Positions 45,579-54,895 are shown, counted from the first letter of the stretch. The stretch is DNA of 64,000 nt from Nocardia aobensis NBRC 100429 (GCF_000308375.1 NZ_BAFQ01000147.1:24163-88162), one strand, 5' to 3'. Numbers and translations are program-made. The notes: a model not told the origin generated them from the sequence alone.

Positions 45579-48500
45579 CTAACCGCCGGCCTTGTTGTAG
45601 GCGTCGATGGCCTTCTGCAGACCTTCCAGCGCCTTGCCCAACTGCCCGAGGTCACCGGACTTCTGCGCGTCCTCGACCCCCTTCAGGGCGTCGTTGAGCT
45701 CCTTGACCGCGGCATCCTTGCCCGCCGACCCGGTCGTGGGCGGCGGCGTCGAGGAGGGCGGCGGAGTGTTCTGGTTCGACGGCGGTGGTGAGGTACTGCC
45801 CTGCTGGCCGGGCGGGTTGATCGCCGCCTGCCCGGGCTGCTGCGTCGTCGCGGCGCCCAATCCGTCCTGGACGTCGTTGAGGGCATCGCCCAGCGTGGAC
45901 TGATAGCCCACCTTGTCGCCGTAGGAGGCCAGGACCTTCACCAACTGTGGGAACGACGCCGTGGTCGGTCCGCTGTTGCGCTCCAGATACCAGGGTTCGA
46001 CGTAGAGGATGCCGCCCTCGCCGATGGGCAGGGTGAGCAGATTCCCGTATTTGATCTTGTTGGTGTTACCACCGGTCAGCAATGTCCGGTCGTTCGAGAC
46101 CCGGGCATCGGTGGTCATCGACGTCTGAACCTGTTGCGGGCCCGGCGTCTGCGAATCCGTCGGCAGCTTGAGCACCGTGAACTTGCCGTAGTTCTCCGGA
46201 TCCGCCGCCACCTGGATGTAGGCCGCGAGGAATTGGCGTTTGAAGCCGACCATCGCACTGGTCAGATTGAACTGCGGCCGACCGGTCTTCGGATCGCCGA
46301 TGAGCACGTAGTACGGCGGCTGATGCGCGTTGGTCGGGGTGTCGGAGGTCGGATCGTTGGGGACCGACCAGAACGCGTTGTTGGTGAAGAACTCGCGCGG
46401 ATCGTTCACGTGGTAGCGCGCCAGCATCTCGCGCTGCACCTTGAACAGATCCTCCGGATACCGGAAGTGCGCGGCCAGCTCCGGCGAGATCTCGCTCTGC
46501 GGCTTCACCGAGTTCGGGAACACCCCGCGCCAGGCGTTGAGCACCGGATCGGTGGGATCCACGTCGTAGAGGTTGACCGTGCCGTCGTAGGCGTCGACCG
46601 TGGCCTTGACGGAGTTGCGGATGTAGCTGACCTCCTTGCGCGGCAGCGTGCGACCGGTGTTCTGGTCGATGCTGTCCTCGACCACGCCTTCCAGCGAGGT
46701 GCGTTGCGCATAGGGGAAGTTGTCCAGCGTGGTGTAGGCGTCGACGATCCAGAGGATGCGCCCGTTCACCACCGCCGGATACATGTCGCCGTCGGTGGTC
46801 AGCCACGGTGCCACCTGCTGCACGCGGCTGCGCGGATCGCGGTTGTAGATGATCTTCGAATCCGAGCCGATGGCGCCGGAGAACAGGATGTTGCGTTCGG
46901 CGTACTTGGCGGCGAAGGCGAGGCGGTTGAACCAGTTGCCGATCGGGACACCGCCCTTGCCGGTGTAGGTGTACTGATCGGTGCCGGTGTCGTATTCGCG
47001 CGGCGGCTGGTTGTTGCCGCCCACGATCGCGTAGTCGGCATCGGATTTGGAGATCATCTCGCCGTAGTAGATGCGCGGCTGATCGACCGGGATGGCCTGC
47101 TTGTCCTTCGGCGTGAACAGATCGCTCACCGTCGACTTGTCGCCGACGTTGAAGACCGGATATCCGTACCCGCCGCTGGAGCTGCTGGTGCCGGCGCCGG
47201 TGGCGGCCTGCTGAGTTTCCTTCGGCGGGGCCACGTTCACCCGGTTGGCCGGGGACGCGACGAAGCCGTCGCCGTGGGTGTAGACGGTGTGCTTGTTGAT
47301 CCAGTCGGTCTGGTTACCGGACAGGTTCTGCGGCACCAGTTCGCGGGCGGCGACGATGTAGTCCTGCTTCTCGCCGTTGATGGTGTAGCGGTCGATGTCC
47401 AGCGGGTCCGGGAAGCCGTAGAAGTTCTGCAGCTGCTGGCGCTGGATGAAGGTCTGGGTCAGCAGATTCGGATCGAGCAGCCGGATATTGCCGATGGTCT
47501 GCTGGTCGGCCGGAATCGATCCCGGATCCTTGGTCTGCGAACCCTTGTAGTCGACGTAGGAGACCTTGTCGTCGGTGAGTCCGTAGGCCTGCCGGGTCGC
47601 CGTGATGTTGCGTTCGATATAGGTCGCTTCCTTGGTGGCGGCGTTCGGGCGCACCTCGAACTGCTCGACCACCAGCGGCCACACCGCGCCGACCAGGATC
47701 GACGACAGCAACAGCAGCGCGGCCGCCATCGCGGGCACGCGCAGATCGCGCAGCACCACCCCGGCGAAGAACGCGACCGCGCAGATGATCGCGATCGACA
47801 TCAGGATCAGCTTGGCCGGCAGCACCGCGTTGATATCGGTGTAGGAACCGCCCGTGAAGGTGGGCTCCTTGCGGGTGCTCGACAGCAGCGAGTACCGGTC
47901 GAACCAGTAGGCGACCGCCTTCAGCACCACGAACGTGCCCGCGATCAGCGCGAGCTGGATGCGGGCCGGGCGGGTCAGCGTGCCCTCCCGACCGGACAGC
48001 CGCAGCCCGCCGAAGATGTAGTGCGTGACGAGGTTCGCGAAGAACGCGATCACCACGGCCACGAACAGCCAGTTCAGCAGCAGCTTGTAGAACGGCAGAT
48101 CGAAGGCGTAGAAACCGACGTCGATGTGGAACTGCGGATCCTTGATCCCGAACGAGCCGCCGTGCAGGAACAGCTGCACCGTGACCCAGCTCGACTGCGC
48201 GACCAGACCCGACAGCAGGCCGACCAGTACCGGGATGCCGATGCCGAACAGTCGCAACCGGCCCATCACGGTGGTGCGGTAGCGCGCGATCGGATCGCTG
48301 GGACCGGACACCGGGACGAAGACCGGGCGGGTGCGGTAGGCGGCCAGCAGCGCCAGCCAGACCAGTGCCCCGACCACGACCGCGACGATGAGGAACAACA
48401 GAAGCCGGGTGACGAGCACCGTGGTGAACACCTGGCGGAAGCCGACCTCGCCGAACCACAACCAGTTGGTGTACGCGTCGGTCAACCGCGGGCCGACCAG

Positions 48501-48590
48501 CAGCAACGCCGCAATCACGAGCGCGGTGATCAGCAATATCCGGCTGCGTCGAGACAGCGAAGGTAAGCCTGTCGGGGGGCGCATGCCCAC
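45579..48590 (-). CDS. UPF0182 family large integral membrane protein
   Basis: A 1003-residue membrane protein resembling M. tuberculosis Rv3193c along its length. The GTG at 48588-48590 is chosen because GGGAG lies about 9 nt upstream; ATG 48582-48584 is a close alternative. The N-terminal third holds about seven hydrophobic spans (roughly residues 18-40, 58-82, 108-135, 160-190, 208-232, 255-280, 285-310). The motif TNWLWFGEVGF after the first span is typical of the family. The middle and C-terminal two thirds form a large, probably extracytoplasmic domain. The C-terminus is a Pro/Ser/Thr-rich linker (~920-960) followed by a short acidic helix. Function is not known. The gene lies beside the PPA1377-like and PDZ protease genes, a conserved actinobacterial neighbourhood. 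Confidence 0.95.
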   Translation of the reverse strand: MGMRPPTGLPSLSRRSRILLITALVIAALLLVGPRLTDAYTNWLWFGEVGFRQVFTTVLVTRLLLFLIVAVVVGALVWLALLAAYRTRPVFVPVSGPSDPIARYRTTVMGRLRLFGIGIPVLVGLLSGLVAQSSWVTVQLFLHGGSFGIKDPQFHIDVGFYAFDLPFYKLLLNWLFVAVVIAFFANLVTHYIFGGLRLSGREGTLTRPARIQLALIAGTFVVLKAVAYWFDRYSLLSSTRKEPTFTGGSYTDINAVLPAKLILMSIAIICAVAFFAGVVLRDLRVPAMAAALLLLSSILVGAVWPLVVEQFEVRPNAATKEATYIERNITATRQAYGLTDDKVSYVDYKGSQTKDPGSIPADQQTIGNIRLLDPNLLTQTFIQRQQLQNFYGFPDPLDIDRYTINGEKQDYIVAARELVPQNLSGNQTDWINKHTVYTHGDGFVASPANRVNVAPPKETQQAATGAGTSSSSGGYGYPVFNVGDKSTVSDLFTPKDKQAIPVDQPRIYYGEMISKSDADYAIVGGNNQPPREYDTGTDQYTYTGKGGVPIGNWFNRLAFAAKYAERNILFSGAIGSDSKIIYNRDPRSRVQQVAPWLTTDGDMYPAVVNGRILWIVDAYTTLDNFPYAQRTSLEGVVEDSIDQNTGRTLPRKEVSYIRNSVKATVDAYDGTVNLYDVDPTDPVLNAWRGVFPNSVKPQSEISPELAAHFRYPEDLFKVQREMLARYHVNDPREFFTNNAFWSVPNDPTSDTPTNAHQPPYYVLIGDPKTGRPQFNLTSAMVGFKRQFLAAYIQVAADPENYGKFTVLKLPTDSQTPGPQQVQTSMTTDARVSNDRTLLTGGNTNKIKYGNLLTLPIGEGGILYVEPWYLERNSGPTTASFPQLVKVLASYGDKVGYQSTLGDALNDVQDGLGAATTQQPGQAAINPPGQQGSTSPPPSNQNTPPPSSTPPPTTGSAGKDAAVKELNDALKGVEDAQKSGDLGQLGKALEGLQKAIDAYNKAGG

Positions 48591-48775
48591 GATGCCACTC
48601 TCCCAGGTCCGGCGGCGTACCGAAGCGATTGTCGGCCGATACACCGCAGTCCGATGATGCGTCCGGTCCCTGCGGACCGTCTCTCGCGCCCCACTCTACG
48701 TAAAACGGGACGGCTTGGATCGCGATGGCTCCGGTATGCCGTGGCGGGGACGCGGGCGCTCGTGGTGGACGTACA

Positions 48776-49372
48776 GTGTCGGCCGTGACTGTGGACAATC
48801 CCTCCTCCGCCCTGTACCGCTGTATCCGGGACGTGGCCGAGTTCGCCGACACCGAGGGCTGGGATCAGCCGCCGCAGTTGTTCGCGCTGGTACCGACCGC
48901 CGACCTGGTGGCCGCCGAGCCGACGCTCGAGGATCAGCTCGACGACGGGGCCGCATTGACTCCCATCGCCCAGGAACCGCTTCCCGACGATCTGAGCGGC
49001 GATTCGATGGCCCTCGACGAATTCCTCGCCACCACCAGCTGGCCGCCCGCCGTCGAGGGGGTGGTGCTGGTCCAGCAGATCGTGGTGCTGCCGCCGAACG
49101 CCGAACACACGCTCGACGAGGCCATCGCACCGCTGCTGGCCGACCGCGACGCCGCCGACCGCGCCGGTCGCGACGCCGCGCAGACTCATCCCGAGCGCCG
49201 CGACGCCCGGCTCTACGCCGGTGTGCTGCGCGACGGAGTCTCGTTGTGCCTGTTGCAGTTACGCCCCGAAGAGGACGAGGCGTTCCCCGATCTGGATCTG
49301 CGCACCGCGCCGAATCTGGCCCCCAACCTGATCGACGCGCTGCGCCACACGCTCGAGAACGAGCCGGACTAA
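48776..49372 (+). CDS. PPA1377-family conserved actinobacterial protein
   Basis: A soluble acidic protein of about 198 residues, of unknown function, found next to UPF0182 and the PDZ protease in many actinobacteria. I place the start at GTG 48776; GTG 48785 is equally plausible, and an upstream in-frame ATG (48725) adds low-complexity Gly/Arg/Ala sequence unlike the rest. No signal peptide or membrane span is seen. The gene is divergent from UPF0182 (185-bp shared upstream region). Its TAA stop shares bases with the TAG stop of the convergent protease gene (49369-49372). The family name is from memory of the neighbourhood and sequence character, not a search. Confidence 0.8.
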   Translation: MSAVTVDNPSSALYRCIRDVAEFADTEGWDQPPQLFALVPTADLVAAEPTLEDQLDDGAALTPIAQEPLPDDLSGDSMALDEFLATTSWPPAVEGVVLVQQIVVLPPNAEHTLDEAIAPLLADRDAADRAGRDAAQTHPERRDARLYAGVLRDGVSLCLLQLRPEEDEAFPDLDLRTAPNLAPNLIDALRHTLENEPD

Positions 49373-50403
49373 CCGCAACTGGGGGCGGGACGTCCGGCGT
49401 TGATGTCGTCGAGCGACTGCACCGCGGTGGACAACGTGTCGACCTTCACCAGTTTCAGGCCGTCCGGAGTGCGCTGGCGAGCCTCGTTGCAGTTGTCGGC
49501 GGGGACCAGGAAGGTCTCCGCACCGGCGTCGCGGGCCGCGATCATCTTGTACTGGATACCGCCGATCGGGCCGACCTTGCCCTGCGGATCGATGGTTCCG
49601 GTGCCGGCGACGAAGCGTCCGCCGTTGAGCTCGCCGGGACTGAGCTTGTCGACCAGTGCCAGGCTGAACATCAGACCGGCCGAGGGGCCACCGATATCGG
49701 CGAGGTTGAAATCGACCTGCAGCGGACCGGCAGGCACCTCCTGCGGGGTGACGCCGAGGTAGGCCTTGTTCGAATCGTCCGGGCGCGCACCGAGTTTCAC
49801 CTCGACCGTCTGTTCCACGCCGCCGCGGCGGATCACCATCGGGATCGTCGTGCCCGGGGCCGCCCCCTGCACCGCGTCGATCACGTCCTTGGAGGTCGTG
49901 ATCGGTTTCCCGTTCACGCTCACCAGTTCGTCCCCCTTCTGCAGCACCGCTTTGGCCGGGCCGTCGTCGGCCACCACGCGCACCTGGACCTTGGTCGGAT
50001 ACTTCAGGAAGTTCAGCGCGGCCAGTTCGGCGTTGTCCTCGGATTCCTTGAAATCGGCCTGGTTGGACTTGTCCACCTGGTCGCGGGGAACGCCGGGCGG
50101 GTAGACCTCGGCGCGCGGCACCAGGCCGTAGCGGCCGTCCACCCACAAGCCCATCGCCTCGAATATATTCAGCCCGTCGCGAACGGACACCGTCGTCATG
50201 TTCAGGTGTCCCGAGGTCGGATCCACCGCGGCACCCTGCACCGCGACGACCTGCTTGCCCTCCACCTCACCGAGGGTATTGAAGGTGGGACCAGGGCCGA
50301 GAGCGACGAACGGCACCGTCACCGCACTGCCCACCACACCGAGGACGAGCACGGGCACCAGAGCCGCTATCAAGGTGATGATCCGACGATTCACCCGGCC
50401 CAC
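49369..50403 (-). CDS. PDZ domain-containing Lon-like serine protease (YlbL family, Rv3194c-like)
   Basis: A 344-residue membrane-anchored protease. The start is GTG 50401-50403, with GGAG 8 nt upstream; longer starts would overlap the divergent gene. A single N-terminal membrane span (about residues 8-32) is followed by an extracytoplasmic part. The PDZ domain is near residues 130-215 (around GDELVSVNGKPI). The C-terminal Lon-type proteolytic domain carries the catalytic Ser in GGPSAGLMFSLAL and the Lys about 45 residues later, after the conserved GKVGPIGGI segment (IQYKMIAA). This Ser-Lys dyad is as expected for the family. The likely role is quality control or processing of secreted or membrane proteins. 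The upstream region shared with the metalloprotease gene is only 40 bp. Confidence 0.93.
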   Translation of the reverse strand: MGRVNRRIITLIAALVPVLVLGVVGSAVTVPFVALGPGPTFNTLGEVEGKQVVAVQGAAVDPTSGHLNMTTVSVRDGLNIFEAMGLWVDGRYGLVPRAEVYPPGVPRDQVDKSNQADFKESEDNAELAALNFLKYPTKVQVRVVADDGPAKAVLQKGDELVSVNGKPITTSKDVIDAVQGAAPGTTIPMVIRRGGVEQTVEVKLGARPDDSNKAYLGVTPQEVPAGPLQVDFNLADIGGPSAGLMFSLALVDKLSPGELNGGRFVAGTGTIDPQGKVGPIGGIQYKMIAARDAGAETFLVPADNCNEARQRTPDGLKLVKVDTLSTAVQSLDDINAGRPAPSCG

Positions 50404-50443
50404 AGTAGCGGCTCCACGATCACCATCCGCGTAGCCTTGGGGC

Positions 50444-51955
50444 ATGAGCGACGTGCCCTTCGGATTCTCGAACCGCGACGACGATCCCGACCGTGACAAG
50501 CGTGACGATCAGGCCGGTTCCGGAGCGAACAACCCCTTCGCCTTCGGTATGGGGTCTTCGGGCGCGGCCGGATTCGATCCCGCGGCCTTCGGGCAGATGC
50601 TGACCTCGCTCGGGCAGATGTTCTCCACCATGAGCCAGCCGGGCGGCCAGGCGAGCCCGGTCAACTACGACGTCGCCAAGCGGCTGGCTCGCCAGCAACT
50701 CGGTTCGACGGTCGCGCCGATCACCGACGGTGCGCAGCGCGCCGTCAGCGATGCCGCGCATCTGGCCGAGTTGTGGTTGGACGCGGCGACCACCCTGCCC
50801 GCCGGGGCGACCAAGACGGTCGCTTGGTCGCCCAACGATTGGATCGAGCAGACACTGCCGACCTGGAAGCGGCTGTGTGATCCGGTCGCCGAGCAGGTCT
50901 CGGGTATGTGGAGTTCGACACTGCCGGAGGAGGCCAAGCAGTTCGCCGGGCCGATGCTCGGCATGCTCGGGCAGATGGGCGGTCTGGCCTTCGGCTCGCA
51001 GCTGGGACAGGCGCTGGGACAGCTCGCCCAGGAGGTACTGACCTCCACCGATATCGGGCTGCCGCTGGGTCCGGCCGGAACCGCGGCGCTGCTGCCCAGC
51101 GCGATCAGCGAATTCAGCAAGGGCCTGGAGCTTCCCGAAAGCGAGATCCTGGTTTATCTGGCCGCCCGAGAGGCCGCCCACCAGCGGCTGTTCGCCCATG
51201 TGCCGTGGCTGCGGCAGCAGGTGCTGGGCGCGGTCGAGGATTACGCGCGTGGCATCCGGATGGACTTCTCCGCGATCGAGGAGGCCGCGCAGAACATCGA
51301 TCCGATGTCGCTGACCGATCCGTCGAAACTCGAGGAACTGCTGTCGCAGGGCACCTTCGAACCGCAGACCACCCCCGAGCAGAAGGCCGCGCTGGAGCGG
51401 CTGGAAACGCTGCTGGCGCTGATCGAGGGCTGGGTTCAGGTCGTGGTGGCCGAGGCCGTCGGCGACCGGCTGCCCGGTGCGGGCGCGCTGGCCGAGACGC
51501 TGCGGCGCCGCCGCGCCACCGGCGGTCCGGCCGAGCAGACCTTCGCCACCCTGGTCGGCTTGGAGCTGCGTCCGCGCAAGCTGCGGGAGGCCGCCACACT
51601 GTGGCAGCGGCTGACCACCGACGCGGGGATGTCGGCGCGCGACGCGGTGTGGGCGCATCCGGATCTGCTGCCCAGTTCCGAGGATCTCGACAAGCCGAGC
51701 GGTTTCATCGACGGTGTGATCGGTGGCGGCGCCAACGTTTTCGACGATCCGCTGGCGCAGCTGGCCGAGACCGAGGCGCGTGAACGCCGCGAAGGCGCTG
51801 CGGCGCAACAGGAGCGGCCGAACAAGGACGCGGACGGCGACAAGGACACGGACGGCGACAAGGACACAGAAGGCACTGCCGCCCAGGGCGATTCCACTTC
51901 GGGCGCGAATCCGTCCGACGCCGACGACGAGCGCGGAGACAACGAGGATCGCTGA
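50444..51955 (+). CDS. Zinc-dependent metalloprotease (DUF2342/TIGR03624 family, Rv3195-like)
   Basis: A 503-residue cytoplasmic protein. The first ~45 residues are Gly/Asp-rich and disordered, and a Gln/Met/Gly-rich helix follows. The zincin-like core spans about residues 75-455. Its histidine motif EAAHQRLF (near 245-252) fits the EAxxH pattern of this actinobacterial family rather than classical HExxH. The C-terminal ~50 residues are highly acidic with a duplicated unit (DADGDKDTDGDKDTEG), encoded by a short tandem DNA repeat near 51831-51875. It is divergent from the Lon-like protease. The substrate is not known. In mycobacteria the orthologue sits in the same position before the ThiF/TOMM-like and ABC1 genes. 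Confidence 0.9.
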   Translation: MSDVPFGFSNRDDDPDRDKRDDQAGSGANNPFAFGMGSSGAAGFDPAAFGQMLTSLGQMFSTMSQPGGQASPVNYDVAKRLARQQLGSTVAPITDGAQRAVSDAAHLAELWLDAATTLPAGATKTVAWSPNDWIEQTLPTWKRLCDPVAEQVSGMWSSTLPEEAKQFAGPMLGMLGQMGGLAFGSQLGQALGQLAQEVLTSTDIGLPLGPAGTAALLPSAISEFSKGLELPESEILVYLAAREAAHQRLFAHVPWLRQQVLGAVEDYARGIRMDFSAIEEAAQNIDPMSLTDPSKLEELLSQGTFEPQTTPEQKAALERLETLLALIEGWVQVVVAEAVGDRLPGAGALAETLRRRRATGGPAEQTFATLVGLELRPRKLREAATLWQRLTTDAGMSARDAVWAHPDLLPSSEDLDKPSGFIDGVIGGGANVFDDPLAQLAETEARERREGAAAQQERPNKDADGDKDTDGDKDTEGTAAQGDSTSGANPSDADDERGDNEDR

Positions 51956-51985
51956 TTGTCGGCGGCGCAGTCCGGGCGGCGCGGT

Positions 51986-52966
51986 TCAGCCCAGTCGCGC
52001 TTCGGCGGTCGCGTAGCCGAACAGCTTGCGCCCCTTGGACAATGCGTCGACCACGACGGTCACCATGCGGCGACGTGAACTGAGCCAGCCGACCTGACCG
52101 CCGAACAGGATCGACGCCGGAGCGTCGGAGTCGACGGGCAGATAGTGCATCTTGGGCGCGTATTGCACCCGCAGTTTCGTCAGTGCGGTCGGATCGCCGA
52201 GCCAGCGGCCGAGATAGCCGGCGACCAGGCCGAGCGTCAGCATGCCCGGCACTGCCCCCGTCGTGGTGCCGGATCGGTGCGGATCCACGACGCCGGCGTG
52301 GCGCACCACATCGTCGGCCGCGACCGTGACGGTGTCGGCGGGCAGATCCGCGCCGACCGCCAGCGGGCCGAGGTCGACGATCGGACGCGGTAGCGACGGT
52401 TGGATCCGGTCCCGCTGCGGCGTGCGCAGACGCCGTTGCGCCGGGACCGGTTCGAGATCGTGCGGCCGTTGGGACGCACCGGATCGCGCACAGGTTCCGG
52501 GCTGGGTGTGCACCAGCAGGGTGGAGGAGCCGCTGGTCACGACCTGACCGTCGTCGTCGCGCAACAGGGTGGTCACCGAGACCACGTCGTAGTCGCGGTA
52601 GTGGCGGAAGGATTCGAATCCGATTTCGCAGCTGATGCGGTCGCCGGCCAGCAGCGGGCGCACGATTTCCAGCGTGCGGTCGGCGTGCACGACGCACCCG
52701 CTGTGAAAGCCCGGGACGAGTGCGTCCAGCGTGCGTTCCTCGGCGCGCATCCACACCGTGGTGGCGAAGGTCGGCGGGGCTACCAGGGCATCGAATCCGC
52801 GCGCGGCGGCGGCACGTTCGTCGCGGTGGATGGGGTCGATGGCGCCTATCGCCCGGGCGTACTCGCGAATCGTGTCCGCGGCGATCGGCCGATCGCCGCG
52901 GGTTCGAAACCGATGTTCGCCGTGCAGCGACGCCACCGGTGGCACGCCGAGGGATGCGCTGACCAT
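51986..52966 (-). CDS. Double-hotdog MaoC-type (3R)-hydroxyacyl dehydratase/enoyl hydratase
   Basis: A 326-residue protein with two hotdog halves, as in the fused actinobacterial FAS1-type/MaoC dehydratases. The ATG at 52964-52966 is preceded by AAAGGAG at ideal spacing. The N-terminal half (about 20-150) carries a hydratase-type motif, AIDPIHRDERAA, supplying the Asp and His of the usual catalytic dyad. The C-terminal half (about 200-325) has a weaker DPHRSG motif followed by PGMLTLGL, also typical of the family. It probably hydrates or dehydrates acyl-CoA or acyl-ACP in fatty acid metabolism. It faces away from the adjacent genes and is not part of the PKS locus. The substrate cannot be told from sequence. 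Confidence 0.85.
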   Translation of the reverse strand: MVSASLGVPPVASLHGEHRFRTRGDRPIAADTIREYARAIGAIDPIHRDERAAAARGFDALVAPPTFATTVWMRAEERTLDALVPGFHSGCVVHADRTLEIVRPLLAGDRISCEIGFESFRHYRDYDVVSVTTLLRDDDGQVVTSGSSTLLVHTQPGTCARSGASQRPHDLEPVPAQRRLRTPQRDRIQPSLPRPIVDLGPLAVGADLPADTVTVAADDVVRHAGVVDPHRSGTTTGAVPGMLTLGLVAGYLGRWLGDPTALTKLRVQYAPKMHYLPVDSDAPASILFGGQVGWLSSRRRMVTVVVDALSKGRKLFGYATAEARLG

Positions 52967-53201
52967 ATTGCTCCTTTAACCGACCCGAATCGACCCGATT
53001 GTCGGCCGCCGGTGGCCCGGCGTTAGCACTCTCCGCGCCGGTCTGGAAAATTCACGGCGAGTCGTCGGCCAGATTTGTGAGACGGTGCGTTCACAGTGAT
53101 GCTGTGAGATCGCCCGAAGCGCCCTGTGGACAACGCCGAACCTGTGGATAACCAGCAGTTTTCCGGCGGGCGTGCCTCGGCCCGGCGACAATACTGAGCC
53201 C
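52967..53201. promoter_or_regulatory. Divergent intergenic region with paired DnaA-box-like sites
   Basis: The region between two divergent genes holds TGTGGACAA (53125-53133) and TGTGGATAA (53143-53151), 18 bp apart in the same orientation. These are the reverse complements of TTGTCCACA and TTATCCACA, the actinobacterial and general DnaA-box forms. No dnaA, dnaN or other origin gene is nearby, so a regulatory or titration role is more likely than an origin. Confidence 0.5.
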
Positions 53202-54107
53202 ATGACGTTGTCACACGCACGTGGACCGATGTTGCATCCGCGGGTGGCGGTTCTGCGCCGGCCCTCGGGGGCGGTGCAATTGGGTTGGGATCCCGAACGC
53301 GCGGTACTCCTGCACCCGCCCGCCGTCGACACCGATGCGGTCGTCGCGTTCGTCCGGCTGCTCGACGGACTGCACAGCCATCCCCGGCTCCTGTGGGAGG
53401 CCGGGCAACTCGGCCTCGGTGGCGTGGCCCTGGAACTACTACGAGATATCGACGCGGCCGGACTGCTGATCCGGCCGCAGGCCCGCCGCACTCGCGTGCG
53501 GACGGTGCATGTACACGGCCGCGGGCCCCTGGCGGATGCGCTGCACAGCGGTATCCGGCAACTGGGCATCACGCCGACGCGGTCGAGCGAATACCGCAGC
53601 GGCACATCGGATTCGCTGCCGACCTCCGATCTAGTGATTCTCACCGACGCGCTGGTCCCGGTGCCGGAGTTGGTCAGCATGCTGCTGGTGCGCCGAATCC
53701 CGCACCTGCAGGTGCGCATCCGCGACGGGCACGGTGTGATCGGGCCGCTGGTACTACCCGGCGGCACCAGCTGTCTGCGCTGCGCCGATCTGACCCGCAC
53801 CGAATTCGACGCCGAATGGCCGCATTTGGCGGCGCAGCTGCTCGGCCGGACCGGCTACGCCTCCCCCGCCACCATTGCCGCCACCGCCGCCCTGACTTTG
53901 CGCGAAATCGAATCGATTATCGAGGGCGCCGCCGACGACCCGCCCCGAACCCTGGACACCACACTGGAATTGGATCCGCACACCAGGCGCATCGCCCGGC
54001 GTCGCTGGACCCCGCACGCCGACTGCGCCTGCCGCCGAATCGCCGCCACGGGGGCCGAAGCGCCGGACGGCGATCGCACGGTCTCCGTCGCCGGAGGACA
54101 GGTATGA
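53202..54107 (+). CDS. ThiF/TOMM cyclodehydratase-like protein (Rv3196-like)
   Basis: A protein of 301 residues related to the leader-peptide-binding/E1-like proteins often annotated as TOMM (thiazole/oxazole-modified microcin) cyclodehydratase components. ATG 53202 is preferred; a GTG ten codons upstream is possible. An AATACT hexamer 7-12 nt before the ATG raises the possibility of leaderless transcription. A winged-helix-like N-terminal region (about 20-90) precedes a Rossmann-like segment (near VHVHGRGPLADAL, SDLVILTDALV). Four cysteines fit a zinc site: CLRC (about residue 188) and CAC near the C-terminus (DCACRR). No precursor peptide or dehydrogenase gene is nearby, so peptide modification is unproven. 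The mycobacterial orthologue holds the same position between the metalloprotease and ABC1 genes. Confidence 0.75.
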   Translation: MTLSHARGPMLHPRVAVLRRPSGAVQLGWDPERAVLLHPPAVDTDAVVAFVRLLDGLHSHPRLLWEAGQLGLGGVALELLRDIDAAGLLIRPQARRTRVRTVHVHGRGPLADALHSGIRQLGITPTRSSEYRSGTSDSLPTSDLVILTDALVPVPELVSMLLVRRIPHLQVRIRDGHGVIGPLVLPGGTSCLRCADLTRTEFDAEWPHLAAQLLGRTGYASPATIAATAALTLREIESIIEGAADDPPRTLDTTLELDPHTRRIARRRWTPHADCACRRIAATGAEAPDGDRTVSVAGGQV

Positions 54108-54223
54108 GCGCGACGAAGATGGCTCGGGCGGTGACAGGATCTCGCCTCGATGATGTCGCTACCGTCGCGCGCCGGGGCCGGGCCGTCGTCGCCTCGGCCA
54201 TGAGGTGGGTTGGGGTCGTCGGC

Positions 54224-54886
54224 TCAGCGCTCGTCGGAGGCCGAGTCGGTGAAAGACCAGACTGCCGCGGGACGTCCGGTGGCCTTGGTTCGCATCCGTT
54301 CCCCGGTGCGGGTGAGCCCGGGGATCGCGGCCAGGGTGCGGTTGAGGTTGCCCGGGTCGGGACGAGCGCCGGACAACGCGGTCGCGAGGGCGACCGCGCG
54401 CGTGGCGGGAAACTGCTCGCCGATCAGCGGGCGGGTGAACGCAAGGTCTTTCCACAGCATGTCGGCGAGTCGTTCGCGGGCGACCTCGACGATCATGTTG
54501 TGGTCGAAGGCCAGCGGCGGAACGTCGTCGAACGGAACCCATTGCACACCGGGAAAGGGTGCGATGCTGCCGGTTTCATCATTATTGAGAACCGCCCACA
54601 TCGCGATCGAGAGCGTCGGACCGCGCGGATCGCGATTCGGCTCGTCGAAAGTGACCAGTTGCCCGACGGCGAGGATCGCATCGTCGGGCACACCCAGTTT
54701 GCTGTGTACCGCGCGGCGTGCCGCCGTCGCGAGCCGCTCACCGCGGCCGAGCAGCACACCCGGCAGGGCGAGTTCGCCCGCGAACGGATCCCACTGCCGG
54801 GGCGCCACTGCGAAGGTCGCGGTCGTGTCGTCGTCGCCGAACCGAAGCGCGACGACATCGAGCGATACGGCGGATTGCTGCTCCAC
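54224..54886 (-). CDS. NrtR-like transcriptional regulator (degenerate Nudix domain plus winged helix)
   Basis: A 220-residue protein, last gene of the four-gene operon. The start is GTG 54884-54886, 9 nt after the upstream TGA. Residues 1-150 form a Nudix fold. The Nudix box position reads RRAVHSKLG where catalytic enzymes have REVxEExG, so the metal-binding Glu residues are missing and hydrolysis is unlikely. The C-terminal ~70 residues (around NRTLAAIPGL to AAVWSF) fit the winged helix of NrtR-type repressors, which sense ADP-ribose or related nucleotides through the dead Nudix domain. A perfect palindrome at the operon promoter (58202-58224) is an obvious candidate operator for autoregulation. 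A plain non-catalytic Nudix protein is the alternative. Confidence 0.75.
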   Translation of the reverse strand: MEQQSAVSLDVVALRFGDDDTTATFAVAPRQWDPFAGELALPGVLLGRGERLATAARRAVHSKLGVPDDAILAVGQLVTFDEPNRDPRGPTLSIAMWAVLNNDETGSIAPFPGVQWVPFDDVPPLAFDHNMIVEVARERLADMLWKDLAFTRPLIGEQFPATRAVALATALSGARPDPGNLNRTLAAIPGLTRTGERMRTKATGRPAAVWSFTDSASDER

Positions 54887-54895
54887 GGCGAACCA

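Noticed and set aside
51831..51875. CRISPR-like or minisatellite repeat in the metalloprotease gene
   Set aside because: It is only about two copies of an 18-bp unit coding for an acidic tail, not an array.
53125..53151. Replication origin
   Set aside because: Only two DnaA boxes are present, with no dnaA, dnaN or recF and no A/T-rich unwinding region.
54104..54223. Possible small gene starting at ATG 54104 overlapping the ThiF/TOMM-like stop (MSATKMARAVTG...)
   Set aside because: The ATGA overlap and first ~35 residues look plausible, and a small gene (Rv3196A) is annotated near here in M. tuberculosis. However, the frame has no stop and runs deep into the convergent NrtR-like gene. It may be a broken remnant but cannot be supported.
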